Positions 25,435 to 32,173 of a stretch of DNA of 32,173 bases are shown here, in pieces (positions within the stretch are counted from its first letter, which is position 1; every line of letters starts with the position of its first letter). The notes under the pieces are model-generated. The model made no database searches and was not told the DNA's origin. It saw only the letters and a program-made list of their open reading frames with translations. Both the position numbers and the translations under genes were made by a program. The stretch comes from an uncultured Acetatifactor sp. (GTDB lineage: Bacteria; Bacillota; Clostridia; Lachnospirales; Lachnospiraceae): the NCBI GenBank assembly GCA_947629645.1, contig CANREV010000035.1:1-32173 (forward strand), in the 5' to 3' direction.

Positions 25435-25449
25435 ATATTTTTCTCCGCT

Positions 25450-27246
25450 TCAAAGCTTTTCCGCTGAAACTCTGGATGCCAGCTCAGCTAATTGTTGCGC
25501 GCGCCGCTCCCAGGTATGTTCTTTTAAAGCCTTTTCATAAGCGTTATCCGCAATTTTTTCCCGTTTTTGTGGATCTTCCAGTAATTTTCTGATCTTGCCC
25601 GGCAGATCCGCAAGCTGGTCCAGAGTAAAGCAGACGACCTCTTCCCCGTCCCGCATATGGTCTTTGATGTAAGCAGTCTCTTCCGTGACGCACACCGCTC
25701 CTGAAAGCATAATATTAGCCACCCGCTCCGTCATACCGGCTTTGTGCCAGCTCATGATATTTAATCCAATCCTGGCCTTTGCCAGTTCCTGCAAAGACTC
25801 CTCCACAGTAACCTGGGGATGGATCGCCAATCGCTCTTTTCCAGGACCCTGATAGTTCTCCCAGCTGTTTCCGTAAACATGCACGGTGAATCCCGCTTCC
25901 AGAATCACGGAGATCACCCGAGTTCTGAAATATCCGATGACGCTCCTGCAGGCAGGCTTTAACGATATCATCAGATCAGCAAATTCTTCTCTTGTAATGC
26001 TTTTTCCATTCTGGATAAGCAGTTCTTTTAGTCCCTGTTCAAAAGTCAGAACAGGGTGTACGATCATATAATCATAAAAGATACGCTCCTCATTCGACAG
26101 CTGATCCTCATCCGTTTCAAAATACGTTCCGATAAAAACGATATCATAGCATTTTTCCTGCTTACCTTTCAGGCATTCTTTACCCGCAGGCGGAAACTGG
26201 ATCGCGTTTTGGACATGATAATAATCTCTCATTAATACCGCATAATTTTCATCCTGACACAGAAAATAATAATCTTCCGTTATATTTTCAAATGATTTTC
26301 TTGAATACAGGGGATAATCCAGCCAAAATTGGAATTTCGGTCCCCGCATATTCTTAAAAAAATCTATCCCCAACGCTTTTGCCTGAAATCCGACCACGCC
26401 TTTCACACAGATATTTTGAAGCTTTTCATACTCTGAAAACCAGCCTCCTACCTTAACGACCGCTTCCCCCTGTCTGATCAAAGCCTCAGACAAGTCATCT
26501 GCAAAATTTTGCAGGACACCATAACAGGTCTCATCTCCCCGAAGAACGACAAAAGGCGCCGTCTGTCTGGCGATTTTTTCATATTCCGCTTCATCTGACA
26601 AGAACCTGTTCATAGCCTTCTGGAACTGGGAAAACGCTTCTATTTTCTGCATATACGCGCAGAACTGCTGAAAAACCTGATCCATAATTCCTAAAGATGT
26701 CAGTCGCTTTAAATGATGGCGGATGATATAGGCGCAGGTATAAGCGAGTTGTTCTGGGGCCGCTGTGCCTGTATCCGGCACAGCCCAATCCTGCAGCTTA
26801 CCATCCTGCTGTGCTTTTTCCAATTTCTGCAGCCTGCTTCCAAACTGATCGCCACAGCACGATACCGCTACACATTTTTCGATATATTCCGCCAGCCGAC
26901 AGGCCCACTCAAATCCCCGCATTGCCGGCAACAAAGTGTTCAGATTCCCAGCATCTTTTGTCAGTTCTTTGGCATACGCGATCGCCAAAATATCTGTTCC
27001 AACTAAGCTGTAAACATTTTTTTCATCCAATCTTATAACTTCCGGTTCCGCAGCATCCATACTGACCGAAGCCGCCCCTTTAAACAAAAGTTTTTCCTTA
27101 TCTCCCCCATCCAAAAACAAAATCATATCGGCATCAGACACTTCCGGCGTATACTCCAGAACGCTAAGAACCTTAGCATGTAAAGCTTCATCTGTTTCCG
27201 CTTCCCAAATTTTTAATTCTCCCCACTGACTCAATCTTTCATCCAT
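25450..27246 (-). CDS. Large CgeB-like glycosyltransferase
   Basis: The protein has 598 aa. The C-terminal ~230 residues are CgeB-like: YDIVFIGTYFETDEDQL, GFTVHVYGNSWENY, ARIGLNIMSWHKAGMTERVA and NIMLSGAVCVTEETAYIKDH. The middle has a DUF3880-like segment (VVKVGGWFSEYEKLQ, FWLDYPLYSRKSFENI). The N-terminal ~210 residues (ILFLDGGDKEKLLFKG, LDEKNVYSLVGTDILAIA) are not recognised and may bind the acceptor. It is the first gene after the flagellin terminator; ATG 27246 has only a modest AATAGG site. A weak promoter, TTGCGA-N16-TATATC, may lie about 40 nt upstream of the start. Confidence 0.8.
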   Translation of the reverse strand: MDERLSQWGELKIWEAETDEALHAKVLSVLEYTPEVSDADMILFLDGGDKEKLLFKGAASVSMDAAEPEVIRLDEKNVYSLVGTDILAIAYAKELTKDAGNLNTLLPAMRGFEWACRLAEYIEKCVAVSCCGDQFGSRLQKLEKAQQDGKLQDWAVPDTGTAAPEQLAYTCAYIIRHHLKRLTSLGIMDQVFQQFCAYMQKIEAFSQFQKAMNRFLSDEAEYEKIARQTAPFVVLRGDETCYGVLQNFADDLSEALIRQGEAVVKVGGWFSEYEKLQNICVKGVVGFQAKALGIDFFKNMRGPKFQFWLDYPLYSRKSFENITEDYYFLCQDENYAVLMRDYYHVQNAIQFPPAGKECLKGKQEKCYDIVFIGTYFETDEDQLSNEERIFYDYMIVHPVLTFEQGLKELLIQNGKSITREEFADLMISLKPACRSVIGYFRTRVISVILEAGFTVHVYGNSWENYQGPGKERLAIHPQVTVEESLQELAKARIGLNIMSWHKAGMTERVANIMLSGAVCVTEETAYIKDHMRDGEEVVCFTLDQLADLPGKIRKLLEDPQKREKIADNAYEKALKEHTWERRAQQLAELASRVSAEKL

Positions 27247-27330
27247 ACCGATACCAACCTATTTCTTAACGTGCATCTCCTGATATAGTTTCGTTATATA
27301 ATGTCGCAATTCTTATTTCCACATTATCTT

Positions 27331-27344
27331 TTGCATATATGCAA
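27331..27344. promoter_or_regulatory. 14-bp perfect palindrome
   Basis: TTGCATATATGCAA is self-complementary. It lies between the flagellin terminator and the CgeB-like operon. It may be an operator; it could also be chance in AT-rich DNA. Confidence 0.2.
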
Positions 27345-27351
27345 TCTTTCT

Positions 27352-27383
27352 AAAAAGAAAAGGCTGGCTTACGCCAACCTTTT
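27352..27383 (-). terminator. Intrinsic terminator of the flagellin gene
   Basis: On the minus strand AAAAGGTTGGC-GTAA-GCCAGCCTTTT forms an 11-bp stem (one G-T pair) followed by CTTTTT. It begins about 30 nt after the flagellin stop. It separates flagellin from the glycosyltransferase genes. Confidence 0.88.
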
Positions 27384-27413
27384 CCCGGTAGTTTGCATTT
27401 AACTCTTCCAAAA

Positions 27414-28223
27414 TTAACCAAGCAGTGACAATACGCCCTGGTTGCCCTGGTTTGCCTGTGCCAGCATTGCCTGACCAGCCTGTGCCAGAATGTTGTTGTT
27501 TGCAAATGTAACCATCTCCGTTGCCATATCGGTATCGCGGATAGCTGCCTCTGCGCTGGTGGTGTTCTCCACAACGTTGTTCAGGTTGTTGATGGTGTGC
27601 TCCAGACGGTTCTGTACCGCACCAAGGGTAGAACGCTGCTGATTGACAGCCGCAATCGCACTCTTTACGGACTTATTAAGTGATGCGGAGCTTGATACTG
27701 ACGTAGCGCTTCCGTTCAGACCAATGGAACTGCACTTCATGGAAGTAATCTTCAGTGCGATATACTGGCTTGCCTCTGCGCCTACATGCAGATTTACGTT
27801 AGAGCAGGAACCTGTCAGCAGATTCTTCTCATTAAAGGTAGTGGTGGATGCCACGCGGTCGATCTCGCTCATCAGCTGTTTTACTTCGCTGTCGATGTAG
27901 CTACGGTCGCTGGAGGTCAACGTTCCGGTCTCGCCCTTTACTGCCAGCTCGTTGATACGCTGCAGCATATCGTGAACTTCATTCAGCGCGCCTTCTGCCG
28001 TCTGCACCATGGACACGCCGTCCTGTGCGTTTGCAACCGCCTGGGTCAGACCTCTTACCTGACGTCTCATCTTCTCGGAAATTGCCAGACCTGCCGCGTC
28101 ATCTGCTGCACGGTTGATCTTGTAACCGGAAGAAAGCTTCTCGGTGGACTTTGCCTGGGATGCAGTTGTCAGTCCCAGCATTCTGTTAGAGTTCATTGCT
28201 GTTAAGTTGTGTTTTACTACCAT
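27414..28223 (-). CDS. fliC: Flagellin
   Basis: The protein has 269 aa, the main filament subunit. The N-terminal coiled part (NSNRMLG, KLSSGYKINRAADDAAGLAI, QDGVSMVQTAEGALNEVHDM) and C-terminal part (GAVQNRLEHTINNL, AEAAIRDTDMATEMV, ending LSLLG) are both complete, while the outer D2/D3 domains are absent, as in many Clostridia. Residues 165-185 are Ser-rich (SSIGLNGSATSVSSSASLNK), a likely O-glycosylation patch. Two Cys, at 140 and 164, are unusual for a flagellin. QRINELAV keeps most of the TLR5 contact segment. The start ATG 28223 has AAGGAGGAA upstream. It is under a sigma-D promoter with a long structured leader. Confidence 0.97.
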   Translation of the reverse strand: MVVKHNLTAMNSNRMLGLTTASQAKSTEKLSSGYKINRAADDAAGLAISEKMRRQVRGLTQAVANAQDGVSMVQTAEGALNEVHDMLQRINELAVKGETGTLTSSDRSYIDSEVKQLMSEIDRVASTTTFNEKNLLTGSCSNVNLHVGAEASQYIALKITSMKCSSIGLNGSATSVSSSASLNKSVKSAIAAVNQQRSTLGAVQNRLEHTINNLNNVVENTTSAEAAIRDTDMATEMVTFANNNILAQAGQAMLAQANQGNQGVLSLLG

Positions 28224-28230
28224 AATTTAT

Positions 28231-28306
28231 TCCTCCTTGAATATAATACCGCATCCTTGCGGTGATTTTCCTGCCGTTCGCACGATTCGCACTTACCGTC
28301 TCCCGG
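28231..28306 (-). promoter_or_regulatory. Flagellin leader with GGA-in-loop hairpins, possible CsrA sites
   Basis: Just upstream of the ribosome site the leader has CCGCA-AGGA-TGCGG (28249-28262), a 5-bp hairpin showing GGA in its loop within CAAGGATG, close to the CsrA consensus. A second GGA is the ribosome site itself (TTCAAGGAGGAAT). A third, CCG-GGAGA-CGG, is at 28296-28306. In B. subtilis, CsrA blocks hag translation by binding a hairpin site and the ribosome site together, relieved by FliW. The arrangement here is the same; csrA and fliW are not in the window. Confidence 0.5.
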
Positions 28307-28402
28307 CATGTTATCTGTGGTGCGCCTCCATTGTGCGGATGGATTTACAGCCACTGGTCAGAAAGCTTTGGAACTTAGTTCCTTTTGCTTTACTTGATAA
28401 AT

Positions 28403-28429
28403 ATATCGGAACGATTCTAAAAAACTTTA
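28403..28429 (-). promoter_or_regulatory. Sigma-D (FliA-type) promoter of flagellin
   Basis: TAAA (28426-28429), exactly 15 nt, TCCGATAT (28403-28410) on the minus strand; consensus TAAA-N15-GCCGATAT, one mismatch. The start would fall near 28396, giving a leader of about 170 nt. Confidence 0.88.
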
Positions 28430-28451
28430 GTACATTTTAAAAATTTATTTC

Positions 28452-28925
28452 TTATTTTTTACTGTCCATGAACCGAGGCTCCGCCGTACCGGCCGCGTTC
28501 AGATTCTTATAATATTGATAGGCGGCTGCGGAATGTCTGCGGCTTTGCTGCAGATTCTGCCTTTCCTTGCCAAAATACTGTTCGATCAGTTTCTTATTGC
28601 GGGCTTCCTGCGCCTGAACCGTCACGCTCATCTCCATGACTTTGGAAATTTTTTCCTGCAAAGTCTTAATCTGGGTCTGATATCTTTCGCGGTTTCCGTC
28701 CAGCTCCTGCGCCAGTTTTTCGTACAGCATCTCAAAGCCGGAATCCAGCGCCGTCACTTTTTCGATCAACCGCTCTTTCTCCGCGATCGCCTCGTCAAAA
28801 CTGCCCATATCCACTTGGTCTGCGGAAAACGCTTTCTCCTGTTGTATATTATATTCCCGTATTTCCCGCAGTACTTCAAGCTTTTTATCCAGACTCTCGG
28901 ACAAAATCTGCAGCTGGCTCTCCAT
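28452..28925 (-). CDS. FliT/FlgN-like flagellar export chaperone (probable)
   Basis: The protein has 157 aa from ATG 28925, which overlaps the fliS stop by one base (TAATG) and has GGGAG upstream. The protein is almost wholly helical and charged: LQILSESLDKKLEVLREIRE, KERLIEKVTALDSGFEMLYE, TLQEKISKVMEMSVTVQAQ, like FlgN/FliT chaperones and their Firmicutes analogues. No diagnostic motif is seen, so the call rests on helix pattern, size and position directly after fliD-fliS and before flagellin. It would hold late substrates such as FliD or hook-associated proteins before export. Confidence 0.6.
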   Translation of the reverse strand: MESQLQILSESLDKKLEVLREIREYNIQQEKAFSADQVDMGSFDEAIAEKERLIEKVTALDSGFEMLYEKLAQELDGNRERYQTQIKTLQEKISKVMEMSVTVQAQEARNKKLIEQYFGKERQNLQQSRRHSAAAYQYYKNLNAAGTAEPRFMDSKK

Positions 28926-29311
28926 TACGTTCTCCCTTTCTCTCTGTTGATCCGCATGACTTCTTTCCAAGTATCCCGCACGGCATGCAGATTGACACTG
29001 ATTTCCTTTAGAATCGTTGCATCCTTCTTGACATTAGCGTCAAACAGGCGGGAAAGAAGATAGACATAAATATTTTCAAATTCCTGTGCCACCGGATACT
29101 TCATATCCAGAGTTTCCCTGAGATAAGTAATGATATTCTGTACCTTTATGATATTAGTATGAGCTTTGGGAACATCCTTCTGTTCCACCGCCGCCATAGC
29201 GATATTGCAAAATTTAATAGCCCCCTCATACAGCATCAGCGTCAATTCCATGGGAGACGCCGTCAGGATCTTGTTGTTAGTGTACTGTGTATATGCACTG
29301 GGCAGCGCCAT
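28925..29311 (-). CDS. fliS: Flagellar export chaperone FliS
   Basis: The protein has 128 aa. YTQYTNNKILTASPMELTLM, LYEGAIKFCNIAMAAVEQKD, HTNIIKVQNIITYLRETLDM and YVYLLSRLFDANVKKD are the ordered FliS blocks. FliS binds the C-terminal disordered tail of flagellin in the cytoplasm and prevents early polymerisation. The start ATG 29311 has GGGAGG upstream and lies 4 nt after the fliD stop; a longer in-frame start would read back into fliD. Normal length, no defect. Confidence 0.95.
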   Translation of the reverse strand: MALPSAYTQYTNNKILTASPMELTLMLYEGAIKFCNIAMAAVEQKDVPKAHTNIIKVQNIITYLRETLDMKYPVAQEFENIYVYLLSRLFDANVKKDATILKEISVNLHAVRDTWKEVMRINREKGRT

Positions 29312-29315
29312 GTTA

Positions 29316-31448
29316 TCAACCTCCCAGCAGCGAAGTAACCGCGTTCGCGTTCTGCTGCATCTTTGCCATAGCCGACTCCATCCTGGAAAATTTAGCGTAC
29401 CAGCTATCCTCATAATCGTTCAGTTTCTGCTCCAGATCAGCAATCTTGGAAGTGTAATCATCATATTCCGACTTCATCTTTTTGTCGTCATAAAAGCTTC
29501 CAAAGCTGCGGTACCCGTCTATAGACTTAGACAGATCGCTCATCTTATTGTAAAGCGTCTGGGACAGCTTGGTGAAGAAAGACACCACCGTATCCGGATC
29601 GCTGGCGATCATGCTCTTTAATTTGTCCGCATTCCCCGAAGTAGCGTCATCATCAGGATCCCCCGCAATATGATAAGCGTTTTTCTCATTGTCAGAGGAA
29701 CTGAAATACCCCAGCGTTTCAATGCCGAAATCAAACAGATGATACGTTTTCCCATCGATCTCAAATCCGGAAGACATCACGCTCTTTAACGCGCTGCTGA
29801 CAGAATTTACATTCTCATCCCTGCGCAGAATGGACTCTTTGATCTTATCCTCCCACTCCTTGATCTCGGACTCGGACATTGCCTCTTTCTCTTCGCTGGT
29901 AAGAGGCTCGTATCCTTTGGCGGATTCCGCGTTGTAGAGTTTATCCATCTCGTTGATGATGGAATTGTATTCCTTCAGGAAGTTCTTCACCATGTCATAA
30001 ATACCATCGGTATCCTGCTCCGTGGTGACAGTGACAGTTTCCCCAGGCTGCGTCTCGCTCAACGCGGTGAACGTCAGGCCGTTGATCTCAAAAACATTGG
30101 TGCTGTTCTCAAAGGTAGCGCCGTTTAAAGTAATAACCGCATCCTGTCCGGATACCTTTGTCGCGCCGGTGGACGTCATATCGTCCGGATCGTAGGCTTC
30201 TATCACTTCCGATGCGTACTTTGCTTTTTCATAATAACGGTCTTCCACTTCCCCTTTCAGTGTCTGCGTGGCCTCTGCCGTATAAGTGGTATTTCCGTCT
30301 GCGACATTGGATTGTACCGTCACATATTTCTCTACTTCCGCGATCTGCCCGTCCGCCTTTTGAACATCCGCTGTTCTGGAAGCCAGCGTCTCCGCGTCAG
30401 TCTTTTTGGTCGTCAGATCCTCTACCTCTGATTTCAGCTGAGCCAGTTGTTTCTCTTTTCCTTGCCTGTCATCGGCTGACAAAGAAGAATCTTTGGCGTC
30501 CAGCTGTTCCTGAAGCTTTGTAATCTCTTCGTTTTTGCTCTCGATCTGGGAAGCATAGGTATCTGCAGACTCTAAAGTGCTGCCTTTGTATTTCTCATTG
30601 ATCTCATCAATCTTCTTCTGGGCAGCATCGCGGGAAGCTGTCAAAGTTTTATACTGCTCCAGGTAAGCGGATACCTTAGAGGCCACATCCGCATCGATCA
30701 TACTCTGCATATTGGCGAGAGTAGCATTTTTGTCGCCGCCGTCAAAATATGCAGCCCACTTCTGATACTCCTGCAGCGTAGCCGCGTCCTGATTCAGATT
30801 TACCTGCAGCTTCATGGCCGATAACGCCGCCGCTCCGTCCGCATCCACGGCGGTAATGCTGAAGTCATTATCCGCGCCGGATTCTTTCGCGCTGATAAAG
30901 ATTCTCTGCTGCTTAGCGTCAAAGCTGGCGTTCAATCCTGCCTGGCGCGCCTGCGTCAGCACATCGGAAATAGTGGAATCCGCCGTAAGCCTGATATCTA
31001 CGGACTTGTCTCCGGATTTAATATTAATGGTCCCATCGCCGGAAAAACCGCCTTTAAGTTCGCTGAGTTTCGTCAGGGCGGTAACATCTTCACCGCTCTG
31101 TGAAGCAACTTTGCCTCCGGTCAGATAACCGGTCTTTGCCAGCTGATTCACCTCCAGAGACTGTACGCCCAACACCGCGTTCTCGCCGGTCAGCACGCTG
31201 ACCCTGCTGTCGTTGGATACTTTAGTCGTCTTTTTGCTGTAAGCATCGCTGAATCGCATAGTGCTGAGATACTTGGACTGCAGATTTTTCAACTTTGTAT
31301 TCAGGCTTTTCCAGGCGTCCTGCTTATAATTCAGTTTCATCTGCGCTTTTTTCGCCGTGGTGACTTTGGTTTTCCTCGCCTCCACCAGCTGTTCTATGAT
31401 ACTTTCCGTATCCATTCCGGACATCAGTCCGCTTAACCGCATTGCCAT
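29316..31448 (-). CDS. fliD: Flagellar filament cap protein FliD
   Basis: The protein has 710 aa. The N-terminus LSGLMSGMDTESIIEQLVEA, then YKQDAWKSLNTKLKNLQSKY and NQLAKTGYLTGGKV, match FliD_N, and the C-terminal part (SIINEMDKLYNAESAKG, DGYRSFGSFYDDKKMKSEYD, SWYAKFSRMESAMAKMQQN) matches FliD_C. It caps the growing filament tip and folds flagellin into place. Roughly residues 240-380 form a long charged heptad-rich stretch (KIDEINEKYKG, ITKLQEQLDAKD, QLAQLKSEVEDL), an insertion predicted to be coiled coil, making the protein longer than many relatives. ATG 31448 has TAGGAGGG upstream. Confidence 0.95.
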   Translation of the reverse strand: MAMRLSGLMSGMDTESIIEQLVEARKTKVTTAKKAQMKLNYKQDAWKSLNTKLKNLQSKYLSTMRFSDAYSKKTTKVSNDSRVSVLTGENAVLGVQSLEVNQLAKTGYLTGGKVASQSGEDVTALTKLSELKGGFSGDGTINIKSGDKSVDIRLTADSTISDVLTQARQAGLNASFDAKQQRIFISAKESGADNDFSITAVDADGAAALSAMKLQVNLNQDAATLQEYQKWAAYFDGGDKNATLANMQSMIDADVASKVSAYLEQYKTLTASRDAAQKKIDEINEKYKGSTLESADTYASQIESKNEEITKLQEQLDAKDSSLSADDRQGKEKQLAQLKSEVEDLTTKKTDAETLASRTADVQKADGQIAEVEKYVTVQSNVADGNTTYTAEATQTLKGEVEDRYYEKAKYASEVIEAYDPDDMTSTGATKVSGQDAVITLNGATFENSTNVFEINGLTFTALSETQPGETVTVTTEQDTDGIYDMVKNFLKEYNSIINEMDKLYNAESAKGYEPLTSEEKEAMSESEIKEWEDKIKESILRRDENVNSVSSALKSVMSSGFEIDGKTYHLFDFGIETLGYFSSSDNEKNAYHIAGDPDDDATSGNADKLKSMIASDPDTVVSFFTKLSQTLYNKMSDLSKSIDGYRSFGSFYDDKKMKSEYDDYTSKIADLEQKLNDYEDSWYAKFSRMESAMAKMQQNANAVTSLLGG

Positions 31449-31460
31449 TTTTACGCCCTC

Positions 31461-31892
31461 CTATCTCTTTTCATCCACCAGGATCCCCGCCATCTCCCAT
31501 ACCTTGGCGATCATATCCAACGTTTTCTCCGGAGGCAGTTCCTTGATCACTTCCTTGGTGTTCTTATCGATGATCTTGATCGTGACGCGGTTGGTATCCT
31601 CATGAATCCCAAATACCGCCTCGGAGTTTCGCATATTCTTATTCAGTTTCTCCACCGCTTTGCGGATCTGTTCGTTGGTGGCCTGCTGGTCCTTCTTCTG
31701 CTCCCCGTTGTCGGAAGTCCCTTTCTCCCGCGCATTTTCCACCACATTAGTCGTTTTATCCACAAGCTCCGCCGCCTGCGCACTGTTAGATACATTCTCG
31801 GGCTTCTCCGTCTGCGCGGAAACCTGAGGCCTCTGTACCGCACTTCCCTGTGCCTGTACTGTCATCATACTTGAAATCGGTTCAATAGCCAT
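31461..31892 (-). CDS. flaG: FlaG family flagellar protein
   Basis: The protein has 143 aa. The low-complexity N-terminal ~75 residues (Gln/Ser/Lys rich) precede the FlaG domain: QIRKAVEKLNKNMRNSEAVF, GIHEDTNRVTIKIIDKNTKE and VIKELPPEKTLDMIAKVWE plus MAGILVDEKR. FlaG affects filament length in other bacteria, mechanism unknown. The start is ATG 31892, with CGGAGG 8 nt upstream; a GTG three codons earlier would lie inside that site. It is first in the flaG-fliD-fliS-chaperone operon, 12 nt before fliD. Confidence 0.92.
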   Translation of the reverse strand: MAIEPISSMMTVQAQGSAVQRPQVSAQTEKPENVSNSAQAAELVDKTTNVVENAREKGTSDNGEQKKDQQATNEQIRKAVEKLNKNMRNSEAVFGIHEDTNRVTIKIIDKNTKEVIKELPPEKTLDMIAKVWEMAGILVDEKR

Positions 31893-31919
31893 GTTCTCCA
31901 CCTCCGTGTGATTCTTGTG

Positions 31920-31955
31920 TTTAGATGCTGTTCATGCCATGTCAGCGTATCTAAA
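31920..31955 (-). promoter_or_regulatory. Stem-loop at the 5' end of the flaG transcript
   Basis: TTTAGAT-GCTG pairs with CAGC-GT-ATCTAAA around a 12-nt loop that contains CATGCCATG. It begins at about the expected start of the sigma-D transcript, so the mRNA would carry a 5' hairpin, which could protect it from decay. Confidence 0.45.
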
Positions 31956-31959
31956 TCTT

Positions 31960-31986
31960 TTATCGGAATATTTCATAAAAAGTTTA
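31960..31986 (-). promoter_or_regulatory. Sigma-D (FliA-type) promoter of flaG-fliD-fliS operon
   Basis: TAAA (31983-31986), exactly 15 nt, TCCGATAA (31960-31967) on the minus strand. Spacing and -10 core are the same as for the flagellin promoter. Confidence 0.88.
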
Positions 31987-32003
31987 TAGAAATAGGAGAA
32001 AAA

Positions 32004-32038
32004 GTTAAAAAGGGGAGACCGATAAAATCGGTCTCCCC
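32004..32038 (-). terminator. Intrinsic terminator of the right-hand flagellin gene
   Basis: A perfect 12-bp stem (GGGGAGACCGAT / ATCGGTCTCCCC, 3-nt loop) is followed on the minus strand by TTTTTAACTTTTT. It begins about 30 nt after the stop of the flagellin at the window edge, and overlaps no promoter element. Confidence 0.93.
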
Positions 32039-32068
32039 GCATTACCTGTTCGATGCTTTCTGGTCCAA

Positions 32069-32173
32069 TTAACCAAGCAGTGACAGAACACCCTGATTGC
32101 CCTGGTTTGCCTGTGCCAGCATTGCCTGACCAGCCTGTGCCAGAATGTTGTTGTTTGCAAATGTAACCATCTC
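32069..32173 (-). CDS. fliC: Flagellin, 3' end only (second copy)
   Basis: The last 34 codons of a second flagellin gene are present and run off the right edge: EMVTFANNNILAQAGQAM, then LAQANQGNQGVLSLLG and TAA. The protein segment is identical to the end of the complete flagellin at 27414, and the DNA differs at only 4 of 105 positions. The gene therefore is a paralogue upstream in the same direction. Its centre and N-terminus lie outside, so whether it shares the Ser-rich patch and cysteines is unknown. Confidence 0.93.
   Translation of the reverse strand, partial: EMVTFANNNILAQAGQAMLAQANQGNQGVLSLLG

Noticed and set aside
28515..29063. 182-codon plus-strand open frame
   Set aside because: Antisense to the FliT/FlgN-like and fliS genes; hydrophobic composition is the mirror of their helical, charged residues.
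29166..29621. 151-codon plus-strand open frame
   Set aside because: Antisense to fliS and fliD, which are certain.
1..32173. tRNA, rRNA or CRISPR array
   Set aside because: No clover-leaf with TTCRA-type loop, no rRNA stretch and no regularly spaced repeats were seen on either strand by eye.

Overview
The window looks like the flagellin and flagellin-glycosylation locus of a motile Clostridia species, most likely Lachnospiraceae. The assignment rests on AT-rich DNA, strong AGGAGG-type ribosome sites, frequent GTG/TTG starts, Gram-positive sigma-D (FliA-type) promoters, a very short flagellin, and CgeB-like glycosyltransferases next to fliC. Family assignments come from motifs read by eye; no database search was run.

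Right end (27.3-32.2 kb), minus strand: the 3' end of one flagellin gene with its terminator, then flaG-fliD-fliS-(FliT/FlgN-like) behind a sigma-D promoter, then a second complete 269-aa flagellin gene with its own sigma-D promoter, a long leader with GGA-in-loop hairpins (possible CsrA sites) and a terminator. Next (23.1-27.2 kb) come two CgeB-like glycosyltransferases and a radical SAM protein, also on the minus strand. A two-gene plus-strand block follows (20.4-23.1 kb): a DUF4143-type AAA ATPase and a third CgeB-like glycosyltransferase, each with a good sigma-A promoter.

Left of a divergent LicD gene (18.6-20.1 kb) lies a long minus-strand glycan cluster (0.2-18.2 kb), visibly more AT-rich in its middle. 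It encodes a SpsF-like/methyltransferase fusion, a beta-propeller-like protein, UDP-GlcNAc 2-epimerase and UDP-ManNAc dehydrogenase (together giving UDP-ManNAcA), two FkbM-type methyltransferases, another class I methyltransferase, a WbmS-like deacetylase-fold protein, one GT4, three GT2, one GT2/GT13-like and one DUF4422 protein. Nine of these enzymes carry the same kind of Rossmann-like side domain (YGAG or FGTG near a strand end), at either end of the protein. Relics of other genes fill the larger gaps, including a decayed RelB/DinJ-PIN toxin-antitoxin pair.

The main discovery is two long poly-G tracts inside coding sequence: G9 at 14457-14465, which splits an FkbM methyltransferase into two frames (OFF as read), and G11 at 17975-17985, in frame in the SpsF-like/methyltransferase fusion (ON as read). 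Both lie at codons 62-69. They look like slipped-strand contingency loci, suggesting a flagellar glycan whose methylation switches at random in a Gram-positive gut-type bacterium. My working model is that ManNAcA and other sugars are assembled by the GTs, decorated by switchable methyltransferases and perhaps by LicD (phosphodiester), and placed on the Ser-rich centre of the short flagellin.
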